Part shown: positions 16,962-25,900 of the stretch, one piece after another | Position numbering within the stretch: position 1 is the stretch's first letter | Layout of the letters: every line of letters begins with the position of its first letter | From: SIG603 sp964369415 | GTDB lineage: Bacteria; Bacillota; Clostridia; Oscillospirales; Acutalibacteraceae | Assembly (NCBI GenBank): GCA_964369415.1 | Contig: CAYJFP010000002.1 | Span: forward strand, 123,554 to 187,553 | Direction: 5' to 3' | Length of the DNA stretch: 64,000 nucleotides | Program-made: the position numbers and the translations under genes | The notes under the pieces: generated by a model | Databases searched by the model: none | Told to the model about the DNA's origin: nothing | Seen by the model: the letters and a program-made list of their open reading frames with translations, nothing else

Positions 16962-17582
16962 ATGAGTAAAAAAATTATTATCCCTATAGTATCTTTAGTT
17001 TTGATTTCTGCTATTGTCTACACCGTTTTGTATTTCTTTTTTGCACCGAGCTTAGCCGCTAGCGGTGATGGTTTTATTATGAATACAGATGAGTGGCTAA
17101 ATTATGTGAGCGAAACGCCTGAAGCTTACGAGAATACTACCGATGAAAATTTTGCTGATTTTGACCTTGATTCTACACTTAATGAAGGCGATGTGATTTT
17201 TGCTGGAAATTCTGTTTTAGAAATTTCAGATGGTTTTTATATTATCGGCGTAAACGGAGTAAGTGGCAAATATGTAAACGTTATGACCTTTAGTAGAAGT
17301 GGTGATGAAGACACTTTTTTATACTCGGATGCTTTAGATGAAAGTGAAGTGTACAAGAAAAGAATTGAAATCGTCTCATCAGATTCATCGGATTTCCCTA
17401 TAAAATCAAATGGTATAAATTCTGGATTCGCCACTTTTGGTGGCTATGCAAACAGATTTCATCTAGCAGCTCCTGAAACTATCGAAAACGATGAAATTGT
17501 TTTTAGAGTTACAAGCGGAGAAAATTACAGCGAAGAAGAATTTTTCACTTATAATGTCAAGACTAAAATTTTTACTGCCTGA
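16962..17582 (+). CDS. Hypothetical membrane-anchored/exported protein
   Basis: A 206-residue protein with an N-terminal hydrophobic segment (residues about 4-27, IIIPIVSLVLISAIVYTVLY), which is a signal anchor with no lipobox cysteine, followed by an acidic soluble region rich in Asp, Glu, Ser and aromatic residues. No known domain is recognised. It probably faces the outside of the membrane. It follows the broken gene by 15 bases with a GGTGG site, so all three genes from 15904 may form one transcript. A terminator follows. Confidence 0.7.
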   Translation: MSKKIIIPIVSLVLISAIVYTVLYFFFAPSLAASGDGFIMNTDEWLNYVSETPEAYENTTDENFADFDLDSTLNEGDVIFAGNSVLEISDGFYIIGVNGVSGKYVNVMTFSRSGDEDTFLYSDALDESEVYKKRIEIVSSDSSDFPIKSNGINSGFATFGGYANRFHLAAPETIENDEIVFRVTSGENYSEEEFFTYNVKTKIFTA

Positions 17583-17604
17583 TTTACCTTTTTGAGTTTT
17601 AAAA

Positions 17605-17626
17605 GCCACCTTTAAGGCGGTTTTTT
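17605..17626 (+). terminator. Terminator after the exported protein gene
   Basis: Stem CCACCTT / AAGGCGG with one mismatch (17606-17620) followed by six Ts. Confidence 0.75.
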
Positions 17627-17668
17627 CTACCTTAATAATTGAAACATATTTCTTATTTCTTATTTAAC

Positions 17669-17697
17669 TTGTAAAATTATATTTTTTGATTTATAAT
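17669..17697 (+). promoter_or_regulatory. Sigma-A-like promoter for the M3 peptidase
   Basis: TTGTAA (17669-17674), 17-base spacer, TATAAT (17692-17697), 33 bases before the start codon. Confidence 0.65.
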
Positions 17698-17729
17698 ATT
17701 TTATAGTACTTAATAAAAAGGAGAATATT

Positions 17730-19427
17730 ATGAAAAAAATACGCATTCTGCTTTTCCCCATTATCTTGTCGCTGGTTTTACTAATGACATCTTGCACTGC
17801 ACTAAACATGCTAACACTTACCGAAGAACGACGTACAATTAACTTTAACGACATAGAATACACAAGACCCGATGTCGAAACATTAAAAGAAAACATTATA
17901 GCTTATACAAATGAGATTGAAAATGCTGAAAGTTTTGAAAAACTCTTGGAAACCGACTATAAACTAGGTGAAGAATATTCATCTTATATCACAAGTCAGT
18001 TCTATGTAGAAATTCAAACCTATTTAGATTTCACAAATGAATTTTATGATGAGGAATACCGATTTCTTAGTGAATCATCTGTCGATATTCAACTATTAAT
18101 GATTGAATACACTACCATTTTGCTAGAAGGCAAATATAGAGATGATTACCGTGAGTATGTAGGCGATTATAGTTTTAAACAACTTGAATCAAGTCTTTTA
18201 TTTTCAAATGAAAGTGTAAGTGAAATAAAAAAAGAAAGAGAATCTGTAAATTCTAATTACAATGACGATTTAAACGAGCTTACAGTATCCTACGATGGAA
18301 ATGACTACCTTATCAATGAAATTTTTTCAGATGTGAATTATCCAATTCTTGCAAACATGTATTATTCTGAATATGGGGAACATTATGCAAATATTTTATC
18401 AGAACTTGTCGCCTTAGATAAGGAAATAGCTAAGGAACTAGGCTTCCCCGATGCAGCCACCATGTATTACGAAACATACTACCGTGACTATACTCCACAA
18501 GAGGCACTTGAAGTTTGTCAAATAATTAAAGAAACTCTTGTCCCTATTGCACCACATCTTAATTATAACGAACCATATATGGACTACTCTTTAGAGCGTA
18601 TCGCCGAAATTTTCCCGACTGCACTTGCTAATTTCGATTCTTCTTTTGTAGACGAATGGAACTTTATGCTTGAATATTCTTTATATGATTTTTCAGAAAG
18701 TGATGTAAAGGCAAACGCTGCTTTTCTCGCACCACTTCCTTCTTATGATACAAACTTTCTTTTTCTAAAAGCGAACGGCGATGCTAGGTCGTTTTTCAGC
18801 CTCGTTCATGAATATGGGCACTTTTTAGACATGAATAGTAACTACGCACAAGGATATAATTCAAGCCTTGATATAGCAGAAACCTTTTCTTACTCTATGG
18901 AATTTCTTATGATGGATGAATACGATTTATTTTTTGAGAATTCTGAAGAATTAGTGGAGCATTCGCTTTCATATATACTTAGCGGTACTATTTATCAAGC
19001 TCTTTTGGAAGAATTCCAGATTAGGATATATGAGCTTGATGAAGTAACGTTCGAGGCTTTAGACGAACTTTTCATTACTCTAATGATAGAATATGGCTAC
19101 CTTCCTCCTGAACTTCCTGAAGGTTATATCGATAGTCAATGGCTTGCTGTCACACATATATTTGATTCACCGTTCTACACTTTTAGTTATGTAGCAAGTT
19201 CTGTACCGGCTTTTCAGCTATATGATATCTCTCTTGAAGACAGAGACAAGGCAGTTGATTTATACCAAGATTTACTTAAAGCCGACCAAAGACAAGGTTA
19301 TACTGACTTTTTAGCTACAGCTAATCTTAAACCAGTTACAGATGAATCCGTATTTTATGAAACAGAAGAAATGTACCGTGAAATATTTAGCTTACCAAAA
19401 ACTGAAGAGTATGACAATGTCGCTTAA
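17730..19427 (+). CDS. M3-family (oligoendopeptidase-like) metallopeptidase lipoprotein
   Basis: Zinc peptidase resembling oligopeptidase F/M3, but exported. The first 22 residues form a lipoprotein signal ending in LLMTSC (lipid-modified Cys22). The zinc motif HEYGH is at residues 360-364, followed by IAETFSYSMEFLMM, which supplies the downstream glutamate ligand. Upstream segments (ELVALDKEIAKELGFPD, YYETYYRDYTPQEA) are typical of M3B enzymes. The total of 565 residues is near the usual ~600. Most clostridial M3 enzymes are cytoplasmic; this one should sit on the outer face of the membrane and trim external peptides. It is monocistronic between its own promoter and a terminator. Confidence 0.88.
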   Translation: MKKIRILLFPIILSLVLLMTSCTALNMLTLTEERRTINFNDIEYTRPDVETLKENIIAYTNEIENAESFEKLLETDYKLGEEYSSYITSQFYVEIQTYLDFTNEFYDEEYRFLSESSVDIQLLMIEYTTILLEGKYRDDYREYVGDYSFKQLESSLLFSNESVSEIKKERESVNSNYNDDLNELTVSYDGNDYLINEIFSDVNYPILANMYYSEYGEHYANILSELVALDKEIAKELGFPDAATMYYETYYRDYTPQEALEVCQIIKETLVPIAPHLNYNEPYMDYSLERIAEIFPTALANFDSSFVDEWNFMLEYSLYDFSESDVKANAAFLAPLPSYDTNFLFLKANGDARSFFSLVHEYGHFLDMNSNYAQGYNSSLDIAETFSYSMEFLMMDEYDLFFENSEELVEHSLSYILSGTIYQALLEEFQIRIYELDEVTFEALDELFITLMIEYGYLPPELPEGYIDSQWLAVTHIFDSPFYTFSYVASSVPAFQLYDISLEDRDKAVDLYQDLLKADQRQGYTDFLATANLKPVTDESVFYETEEMYREIFSLPKTEEYDNVA

Positions 19428-19447
19428 TCATTATTTTTATAAATTAA

Positions 19448-19480
19448 AAAAACGATACACTTTTTAGTGTATCGTTTTTT
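19448..19480. terminator. Bidirectional terminator between M3 peptidase and glgA
   Basis: 9-bp stem ACGATACAC (19452-19460) / GTGTATCGT (19467-19475) with T-runs on both strands; it serves both converging genes. Confidence 0.93.
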
Positions 19481-19490
19481 CATTTAATTA

Positions 19491-20918
19491 TTAATTACTT
19501 ATAATTTGTTTATAAAGTTTAATGTACTCATCTGCCGATTTTTTCCAGCTGTTGTCACATTCCATGGCTCTAACGGCAAGTGATTTCCAATAGTCATTCT
19601 CGCTGTTGTACATATAAATTGCAGCATGAAGTGAATTTAGCATGTCACCACTGTTATAAGTCTTAAATGTAAATCCGTTTCCAAAATCGCCTCTAACGTC
19701 TTGGATTGAGTCTCTTAATCCGCCTGTTTCTCTTACTACTGGAAGAGTGCCATATCTTAAGCAAATCATTTGAGATAGTCCACAAGGCTCACTCTTACTT
19801 GGCATTAAGAAAATATCAGAGCCAGCATAAATTTTTCTAGATAATTCTGGAACAAACCCTTTGCAAAGGCAAAATCTTCCAGGATATCTTGCTTGAACCT
19901 CTTCAAAAAAGTTTTCGTATTCCCAGTCACCACTGCCTAAGACGACGAACTGGCAATTTGTATACTGCATTACATTATCAATACCTTCTCTAACAAGATC
20001 AAGTCCCTTATGAGAAACAAGTCTAGTAACCATGCCTATAAGCGGAAGCTTTGGATTAACTTCAAGGCAAAGTCTCTCTTGGAGTTTTGTCTTGTTTTCT
20101 GCCTTGTCGTCTATAGTTTCTTTTGTAAAGTTTTTGTATATTTCAGTATCCGTCTCGGCGTTATATCCATCGGTATCAATACCATTTAAAATTCCTGATA
20201 GTTTCCACGAACGCTCTCTTAAAATAGGGTCTAATTTATGAGAGAACCACGGATCAAGAATCTCGTTTGCATAACTAGGACTTACAGTAGAAACCCAGTT
20301 TGCACTTTCAATAGCACCTTTCATCAAATTGACATTTTTCATCCATTCAACAAGTGAAAATTCGCTTTTTGGTATACCTAAGATTTCTTCTAAAATATCA
20401 GATCCGTATTCACCTTGATACTGTATATTATGAATTGTAAAAAGAGTTTTAATTCCTTGATACCATTCATTGTTGCTGTAAAACATTCTATAGTAAATCG
20501 GTACTAACGCTGTCTGCCAATCATTTGTATGAATTACGTCAGGTTTAAAGTCAATATGGATAAGCATTTCTAGTATTGCTCTTGAAAAGAAAGCGTATCT
20601 CTCTGCATCATCAAAGTGTCCGTAAAGAGAGCCTCTTCTAAAATAATACTGATTATCAATGAAATAATAAGTTACATTTCCAACTTTAGATTCAAAAATG
20701 CCACAATATTGGCGCCTCCATGCAACGGGAACACTGATACTTGTAATAAACTTCATATTTTCTTTATGCTCAGCTGAAATTGTATCATATAAAGGCATTA
20801 CAACCTTACACCCTACAAGTTTCGATCTTAACGCTTGTGGCAAAGAACCAGCAACATCAGCTAGTCCACCTGTAGCAGCAAACGGTAAAGCTTCACTTGC
20901 ACAAAATAATATTTTCAT
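19491..20918 (-). CDS. glgA: Glycogen synthase GlgA (ADP-glucose)
   Basis: GT5 enzyme that extends alpha-1,4-glucan from ADP-glucose. The 475 residues begin MKILFCASEALPFAATGGLA, the KTGGLxD-type donor loop being ATGGLADVAGSLP. DVIHTNDWQTALVP (near 128), FTIHNIQYQGEYG and the C-terminal PSKSEPCGLSQMICLRYGTL with TGGLRDSI are all family marks. It is the last gene of the glgB-glgC-glgD-glgA operon, 23 bases after glgD. Its 3' end shares the bidirectional terminator. Confidence 0.96.
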   Translation of the reverse strand: MKILFCASEALPFAATGGLADVAGSLPQALRSKLVGCKVVMPLYDTISAEHKENMKFITSISVPVAWRRQYCGIFESKVGNVTYYFIDNQYYFRRGSLYGHFDDAERYAFFSRAILEMLIHIDFKPDVIHTNDWQTALVPIYYRMFYSNNEWYQGIKTLFTIHNIQYQGEYGSDILEEILGIPKSEFSLVEWMKNVNLMKGAIESANWVSTVSPSYANEILDPWFSHKLDPILRERSWKLSGILNGIDTDGYNAETDTEIYKNFTKETIDDKAENKTKLQERLCLEVNPKLPLIGMVTRLVSHKGLDLVREGIDNVMQYTNCQFVVLGSGDWEYENFFEEVQARYPGRFCLCKGFVPELSRKIYAGSDIFLMPSKSEPCGLSQMICLRYGTLPVVRETGGLRDSIQDVRGDFGNGFTFKTYNSGDMLNSLHAAIYMYNSENDYWKSLAVRAMECDNSWKKSADEYIKLYKQIISN

Positions 20919-20941
20919 ATAGCTTCTTCCCTTCTAAATTT

Positions 20942-22054
20942 TTAAACTACACTACCTTTTTCAACGTAAATATGATATTTGGACGAGCCAATAATCTCTT
21001 TATTTTTCTCTACTAAAACATTTTTATCAGTTATTACGCACTCAAGTTTTGCACCCTCTTCAATAACTGTATCTTGCATGACAATGCAGTTTTTAAGCTT
21101 AGAATTCTTTCCTACATAAACACCTCTAAATAAGATGCAGTTTTCAACGCTACCTTCAATTTTACAACCATCTGCTACCAATGAATTTTCAACTTTTGAT
21201 TCAAGACCGTATTTAGCTGGCATTTCATCTCTTACCTTTGTGTAAATTGGTTTTTTAGGGTTGAATATTTCAGCTCTAACTTTTGAATTCATCAAAGCCA
21301 TATTTGCAGCAAAATAATTTTCATTTGTAGAAATTTGGAAGTTAACACCTTCAAATTCATATCCGTAAACCTTATATTCATCAATGCATTTAAATAAAAC
21401 TGCACTGTCAAAATTCATAACATTTGTGCTAATGCATTCATCTACCAAGTCGATTAAAAGAGTTCTTCTAATTAGATATTTGTTCATTCCTAAATCTACA
21501 TCAGACTCTTTTTTCTCTGAAACTTTAAGCTTTATAGCTCTTCCTTCAGGATCAAATGTGTAAACGCAAGATGAAGTATTATCTGCTGATTGACCATGAC
21601 GATAAATAACGGTAATATCCGCATTTTTCTCAATATGAAAATTAAGCACATCAAGATAGTTAATATTGCAAATTATATCGCAATCAGATAACAAAACATA
21701 TTCTTCACTTGAAGCTTGCAAAAAGCGTCTTATCGAGTGAAGCGATTCAACTTTTCCATCTGTTCTAAAGTGTTCTGCTCCAAAAGGTGGCAAAAGATAA
21801 AGTCCTTCTCTTTTTCTGGATAAATCCCAAGCTTTACCCGAACCTAAGTGATCCATCAAAGACTGATAATTTAAATTAGTAATTACGCCAACTTTATTTA
21901 TTCCAGAATTAACCATATTTGATAATGGAAAATCTACCATTCTGTATCTTCCAGCAAATGGTACAGACGCCATTATTCTATTCTTTGTCAAATTTGGTAC
22001 TTTTTCTCCATTTATATACGCAAAAATAATTCCAAGAATGTTATTTCCTCTCAT
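20942..22054 (-). CDS. glgD: Glucose-1-phosphate adenylyltransferase-like subunit GlgD
   Basis: A 370-residue paralogue of GlgC. It keeps the nucleotidyltransferase N-terminus in altered form (FAGRYRMVDFPLSNMVNSGI) but lacks the GGxGxRL pyrophosphorylase loop, which here reads IIFAYINGEKVPNL. The C-terminus has the left-handed beta-helix hexapeptides (VENCILFRGVYVGKNSKLKN). In known Firmicutes GlgD is a regulatory partner that raises the activity of GlgC. It lies 4 bases after glgC with AGGAGGTG before its ATG. Confidence 0.94.
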   Translation of the reverse strand: MRGNNILGIIFAYINGEKVPNLTKNRIMASVPFAGRYRMVDFPLSNMVNSGINKVGVITNLNYQSLMDHLGSGKAWDLSRKREGLYLLPPFGAEHFRTDGKVESLHSIRRFLQASSEEYVLLSDCDIICNINYLDVLNFHIEKNADITVIYRHGQSADNTSSCVYTFDPEGRAIKLKVSEKKESDVDLGMNKYLIRRTLLIDLVDECISTNVMNFDSAVLFKCIDEYKVYGYEFEGVNFQISTNENYFAANMALMNSKVRAEIFNPKKPIYTKVRDEMPAKYGLESKVENSLVADGCKIEGSVENCILFRGVYVGKNSKLKNCIVMQDTVIEEGAKLECVITDKNVLVEKNKEIIGSSKYHIYVEKGSVV

Positions 22055-22058
22055 ATTT

Positions 22059-23264
22059 TTACACCTCCTCAGAATCTATCATAGTTTTTGGTGGAACAAT
22101 AGTATTTTCTGCTAAATTGCAGTTAGATCCAACAACTGCAACACCCCATTCTTCCAAGTTCTCCATTTTTTCAGGTCTTTGACCTACAACGCAGTTCTTG
22201 CCAATAACAGAATTTTCACCGACAATAGCATATTGAACCACTGCACCTTCTTCAATCACAGCGCCTGGCATAATAATCGAATCTAAAACTGTTGCACCTT
22301 TTGCAACATAAACTCCTGCAAATAAAACTGAGAAGTCAACACTTCCGTATACATTACAGCCTTCTGTAACAAGTGAATTTTCAACTTTAGAGCCAACTGC
22401 TGCATAATGCGGAGGCATACCTGGATTTCTAGCATAAATTTTCCAATCAGATGCTGATAAATCAAGATGCGAATTTGGATTTAGTAAGTCCATATTGGAC
22501 TCCCAAAGACTCTCAATAGTTCCAACATCTTTCCAGTATCCCTCAAATTTATAAGCAAACATTCTCTCTCCAGCTTCAAGCATTTTAGGAAGAATATTCT
22601 TACCAAAGTCATTGTTTGATTTTGGATCTTGCTCATCTTTTTCAAGATACATCTTAAATTTTTTCCAGTTAAATACATATATACCCATAGAAGCAAGGTT
22701 TGATTTTGGCACCTTTGGTTTCTCGTCAAACTCGTAGATTGAATTGTCTTCATTGGTATTTAAGATACCAAATCTTGGAGCTTCTGCAAGTGGTACTTCG
22801 ATAACAGCTATTGTACAATCTGCTTCTTGTTGTTTATGGTACTCAATCATCTTTGAGTAGTCCATTTTATATATGTGGTCACCTGAAAGTATCACTACAT
22901 ATTCAGGATCATACCTTTGAATAAAATGAATATTTTGATAAATAGCATTTGCTGTGCCTTTGTACCAATCCGAACCTCTGTTCTTTTGATATGGTGGTAA
23001 AATATGTACACCAGCATTCATACTATCAAGGTCCCAAGGTTGTCCACTTCCTATATATTCATTCAGTTCCAAAGGTTGGTACTGCGTCAAAACGCCCACC
23101 GTCTCTATTCCTGAATTTACGCAGTTTGATAATGGAAAATCAATAATTCGGTATTTTCCTCCGAAAGGAACTGCAGGTTTTGCAAGATACTTTGTAAGAA
23201 CTCCTAGTCTACTTCCTTGGCCACCAGCCAGTAGCATCGCAACAACTTCTTGTTTTGGTAACAT
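22059..23264 (-). CDS. glgC: Glucose-1-phosphate adenylyltransferase GlgC
   Basis: Catalytic ADP-glucose pyrophosphorylase, the committed step of glycogen synthesis: ATP plus glucose-1-P to ADP-glucose and PPi. The 401 residues show the nucleotide loop LLAGGQGSRLGVLT near 13-26, KPAVPFGGKYRIIDFPLSNC, GTANAIYQN, ILSGDHIYKMDY with the metal-binding Asp, and EFDEKPK, followed by a beta-helix C-terminal domain. It follows glgB by 11 bases with AGGAGG before ATG. Confidence 0.97.
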   Translation of the reverse strand: MLPKQEVVAMLLAGGQGSRLGVLTKYLAKPAVPFGGKYRIIDFPLSNCVNSGIETVGVLTQYQPLELNEYIGSGQPWDLDSMNAGVHILPPYQKNRGSDWYKGTANAIYQNIHFIQRYDPEYVVILSGDHIYKMDYSKMIEYHKQQEADCTIAVIEVPLAEAPRFGILNTNEDNSIYEFDEKPKVPKSNLASMGIYVFNWKKFKMYLEKDEQDPKSNNDFGKNILPKMLEAGERMFAYKFEGYWKDVGTIESLWESNMDLLNPNSHLDLSASDWKIYARNPGMPPHYAAVGSKVENSLVTEGCNVYGSVDFSVLFAGVYVAKGATVLDSIIMPGAVIEEGAVVQYAIVGENSVIGKNCVVGQRPEKMENLEEWGVAVVGSNCNLAENTIVPPKTMIDSEEV

Positions 23265-23275
23265 AATAATCCTCC

Positions 23276-25183
23276 TTATTTTTCTTTAATTTTTATGAAT
23301 ATTACAGAACTCTGAGGTAGTGTTAGATTTATGCCTTGTTCAAAACCGTGAATTTCCATATCTTCGGTTTTGATCTCACTGCCGTTAGTGTTGCCATATC
23401 CCCCAAATTCAATACTATCTGATGTAAAAATCTCTTCATAAACCCCTTTATCAGGTACGCCTATACAGTAATTTTCTCTTGTCATCGGTAGGAAGTTACA
23501 AACAATTATAACCTTATTCTTATCTTTATCAAGTCTGACAAATGATATAATTCCCTGTTGATAATCATCATTTGATATCCAAGAGAATCCTTCCCATGAA
23601 AAATCTACTTCCCAAAGCTCTTTAGTTTTTAAATAGAATCTATTTATAGTTTTAAAGAAATGATGTATTTCTTTGTGATCTTTATGCTCAAGTAGCCACC
23701 AATCAAGCTCACCCGCATAATTCCATTCATTATGTTGGGCAAATTCTGTTCCCATGAATAAAAGCTTCTTGCCAGGATGTGCCATCATATAGCTAATAAA
23801 ACATCTTAATGCATCATATTTTTGCTTTTCTGTTTCACCATACATTTTATTAAATAGTGAACCTTTTCCGTAAACTACTTCATCATGGGAAATAGGCAAA
23901 ATATAGTTCTCAGAGAAAGCATAAAAGAAAGAAAATGTAACTTTATCGTGGCTGCCTTTTCTATATAATGGATTAATTGACATGTATTTAAGCATATCAT
24001 TCATCCAACCCATGTTCCATTTATAGTTATATCCTAAACCATGCATATATGGCGGTTTTGTAACCATCGGCCACGCTGTTGATTCTTCAGCTATCATCAT
24101 CACATGTGGATTTTCAGCAAAAAGTGCTTCATTTAAATCTTGAATAAACTTCACAGCTTCAAGATTTTCTTTACCACCATACTGATTCCCCACCCATTCG
24201 CCGTCATTTCTGTTGTAATCAAGATAAAGCATCGATGCAACTGCATCCACTCTAAGTCCGTCAATATGATATTCTTTTACCCAGAAATTAGCACTTGAAA
24301 TCAAGAAGCTAACCACCTCTGGCTTACCATAGTCAAATACTAAAGTACCCCATTCTTTGTGTTCGCCTTTTCTTGTATCTGGATACTCATAACAAGCATC
24401 ACCATCAAACCTAGCTAGACCCGCTGCATCTTTAGGAAAATGAGCAGGAACCCAGTCCATGATAACTCCAATATCATTACCGTGGCACTCATTTACAAAT
24501 TCCTTAAAATCATTCGGCTCGCCAAACCTTGACGTAGGTGCAAAGTATCCGGTTACTTGATATCCCCAAGACGGATCATAAGGGTATTCTGTTAAAGGTA
24601 AGAATTCGATGTGAGTGTATCCCATTTCCTTAATATATGGTATTAACTCTTCTTTTAGTTTTTTGTAATCAAAGGACTCACCATCGCTGTATCTTCTCCA
24701 AGAAGCCGCGTGAATTTCATAAATATTTACAGGCGAATCAATATGAGAAGTTACCTCTTGCTTTTGCTTCCAATTTGAATCAGTCCATCCAAAAGCGTTG
24801 TATTCATAATACTTTGAAGCAGTACCTGGTCTAGTCTCAGAATGAAAAGCATAAGGATCACTCTTAAAGTTACCAACACCATCCATACCTACTATGAAAA
24901 ATTTATATTGATCATATTGCTTCATTTCAAAATCAATATACCCTTCCCAAATTCCATCGCTGATCTTTGTAAGTGGGTATCCATTGGAATCCCAGTTACA
25001 AAACTCCCCGACAAAAGAAATTGATCTTGCATGTGGTGCCCAAGTTCTCACAACCATGCCATCTTTTCCATTATATTTACACTTATGCAAGCCTAAATAT
25101 TCGTACGCATTTCTATTTTTCCCTTCATGAAAAACATGCAAAGGAAAGTTTCCTTTATTTTCGATAATTCTTCCTCCTAACAA
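23276..25183 (-). CDS. glgB: 1,4-alpha-glucan branching enzyme GlgB
   Basis: GH13 enzyme that makes alpha-1,6 branches in glycogen. About 630 residues: N-terminal CBM48-like domain (MVVRTWAPHARSISFVGEFC, NWDSNGYPL), then the catalytic barrel with GVIMDWVPAHFPKD, GLRVDAVASMLYLDY (nucleophile Asp), MIAEESTAWP (acid/base Glu) and LPISHDEVVYGKGSL, then the C-terminal beta domain. First gene of the glycogen operon. The only canonical in-frame start is TTG at 25183, but a perfect AGGAGG lies after it (25173-25178), pointing to an ATT (25168) or ATC (25165) start; see findings. Confidence 0.95.
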   Translation of the reverse strand: MLGGRIIENKGNFPLHVFHEGKNRNAYEYLGLHKCKYNGKDGMVVRTWAPHARSISFVGEFCNWDSNGYPLTKISDGIWEGYIDFEMKQYDQYKFFIVGMDGVGNFKSDPYAFHSETRPGTASKYYEYNAFGWTDSNWKQKQEVTSHIDSPVNIYEIHAASWRRYSDGESFDYKKLKEELIPYIKEMGYTHIEFLPLTEYPYDPSWGYQVTGYFAPTSRFGEPNDFKEFVNECHGNDIGVIMDWVPAHFPKDAAGLARFDGDACYEYPDTRKGEHKEWGTLVFDYGKPEVVSFLISSANFWVKEYHIDGLRVDAVASMLYLDYNRNDGEWVGNQYGGKENLEAVKFIQDLNEALFAENPHVMMIAEESTAWPMVTKPPYMHGLGYNYKWNMGWMNDMLKYMSINPLYRKGSHDKVTFSFFYAFSENYILPISHDEVVYGKGSLFNKMYGETEKQKYDALRCFISYMMAHPGKKLLFMGTEFAQHNEWNYAGELDWWLLEHKDHKEIHHFFKTINRFYLKTKELWEVDFSWEGFSWISNDDYQQGIISFVRLDKDKNKVIIVCNFLPMTRENYCIGVPDKGVYEEIFTSDSIEFGGYGNTNGSEIKTEDMEIHGFEQGINLTLPQSSVIFIKIKEK

Positions 25184-25368
25184 AAAATAATTATACTAAC
25201 ATTTACCATTATCATTATAATAACATTTAATTATTAAAAATTCAAGTTTTTATAATGATTTTTTCAAATCTTTATATAAAATTTATTTATATATTGTTTA
25301 TTTTTAACAATATTAGTTTTTTAATTCTAAATTGTAATAATAACAACTTTGGATAATCATTATACCAT
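25184..25368 (-). promoter_or_regulatory. glgB upstream region: extended -10 and long leader
   Basis: On the minus strand TGGTATAAT (extended -10, TATAAT at 25359-25364) lies about 190 bases before glgB; a TTGACA further upstream is 21 bases away, too far for a normal pair. If this promoter is used, glgB has a leader of roughly 170 very AT-rich bases. I see no riboswitch motif in it. Confidence 0.45.
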
Positions 25369-25418
25369 AAGGAAAACCTCTTTTTTGTCAAAAAATAAAT
25401 GCTAAATTAAAACTTACA

Positions 25419-25448
25419 TAAAAAAATCTACCCTAAGGTAGATTTTTT
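25419..25448. terminator. Bidirectional terminator overlapping the tadA stop codon
   Basis: AAAAAATCTACC (25421-25432) / GGTAGATTTTTT (25437-25448). One arm includes the last codons of tadA, whose TAG is at 25433-25435, so terminator and coding end overlap. T-runs are present on both strands. Confidence 0.9.
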
Positions 25449-25891
25449 CTAATATTAATAAAAAACTTTTTCAATAAATTTGAACACTCATCTTCCATAA
25501 AACCTCTATATATTTCTATGTTTTTTGTAAAATCATTACCCCAGATTTTTGTTCCAAAATATTTTTCATCATGTGCACCAAAAACCACCCTACTAATTCG
25601 TGAATTAACTGCAGCTCCAGTACACATTGGACAAGGCTCTAAGCTAACATATAAATTAGCTCCAGAAAGTCTCCAATCCCCTAAATTTTTAACAGCCATT
25701 TCAATAGCTAAAATTTCTGCGTGAGCTAATGGATTTTTTAGAGTTTCTACCATATTATGACCATAACCGATTATTTCACCATTTTTTTCAATCACAGCAC
25801 CAACCGGCACTTCTCCCATATCTGCTGCAAGTTTCGCAAGGCTTAAACACCTAATCATAAATTCATCCTTAGGTAAAAACACTCTTTCCAT
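25433..25891 (-). CDS. tadA: tRNA adenosine(34) deaminase TadA
   Basis: Zinc deaminase that makes inosine at the wobble position of tRNA-Arg(ACG). The 152 residues include the zinc/proton-shuttle motif NPLAHAEILAIEMA near 52-65 and PCPMCTGAAVNSRISRVVFGA near 83-103. Length and motifs are typical for TadA rather than for cytidine or guanine deaminases, though guanine deaminase-like relatives exist. The start ATG at 25891 follows GAGGTGA. It lies 9 bases after the CPBP gene on the same strand. Confidence 0.93.
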   Translation of the reverse strand: MERVFLPKDEFMIRCLSLAKLAADMGEVPVGAVIEKNGEIIGYGHNMVETLKNPLAHAEILAIEMAVKNLGDWRLSGANLYVSLEPCPMCTGAAVNSRISRVVFGAHDEKYFGTKIWGNDFTKNIEIYRGFMEDECSNLLKKFFINIRKNLP

Positions 25892-25900
25892 TTATTCACC

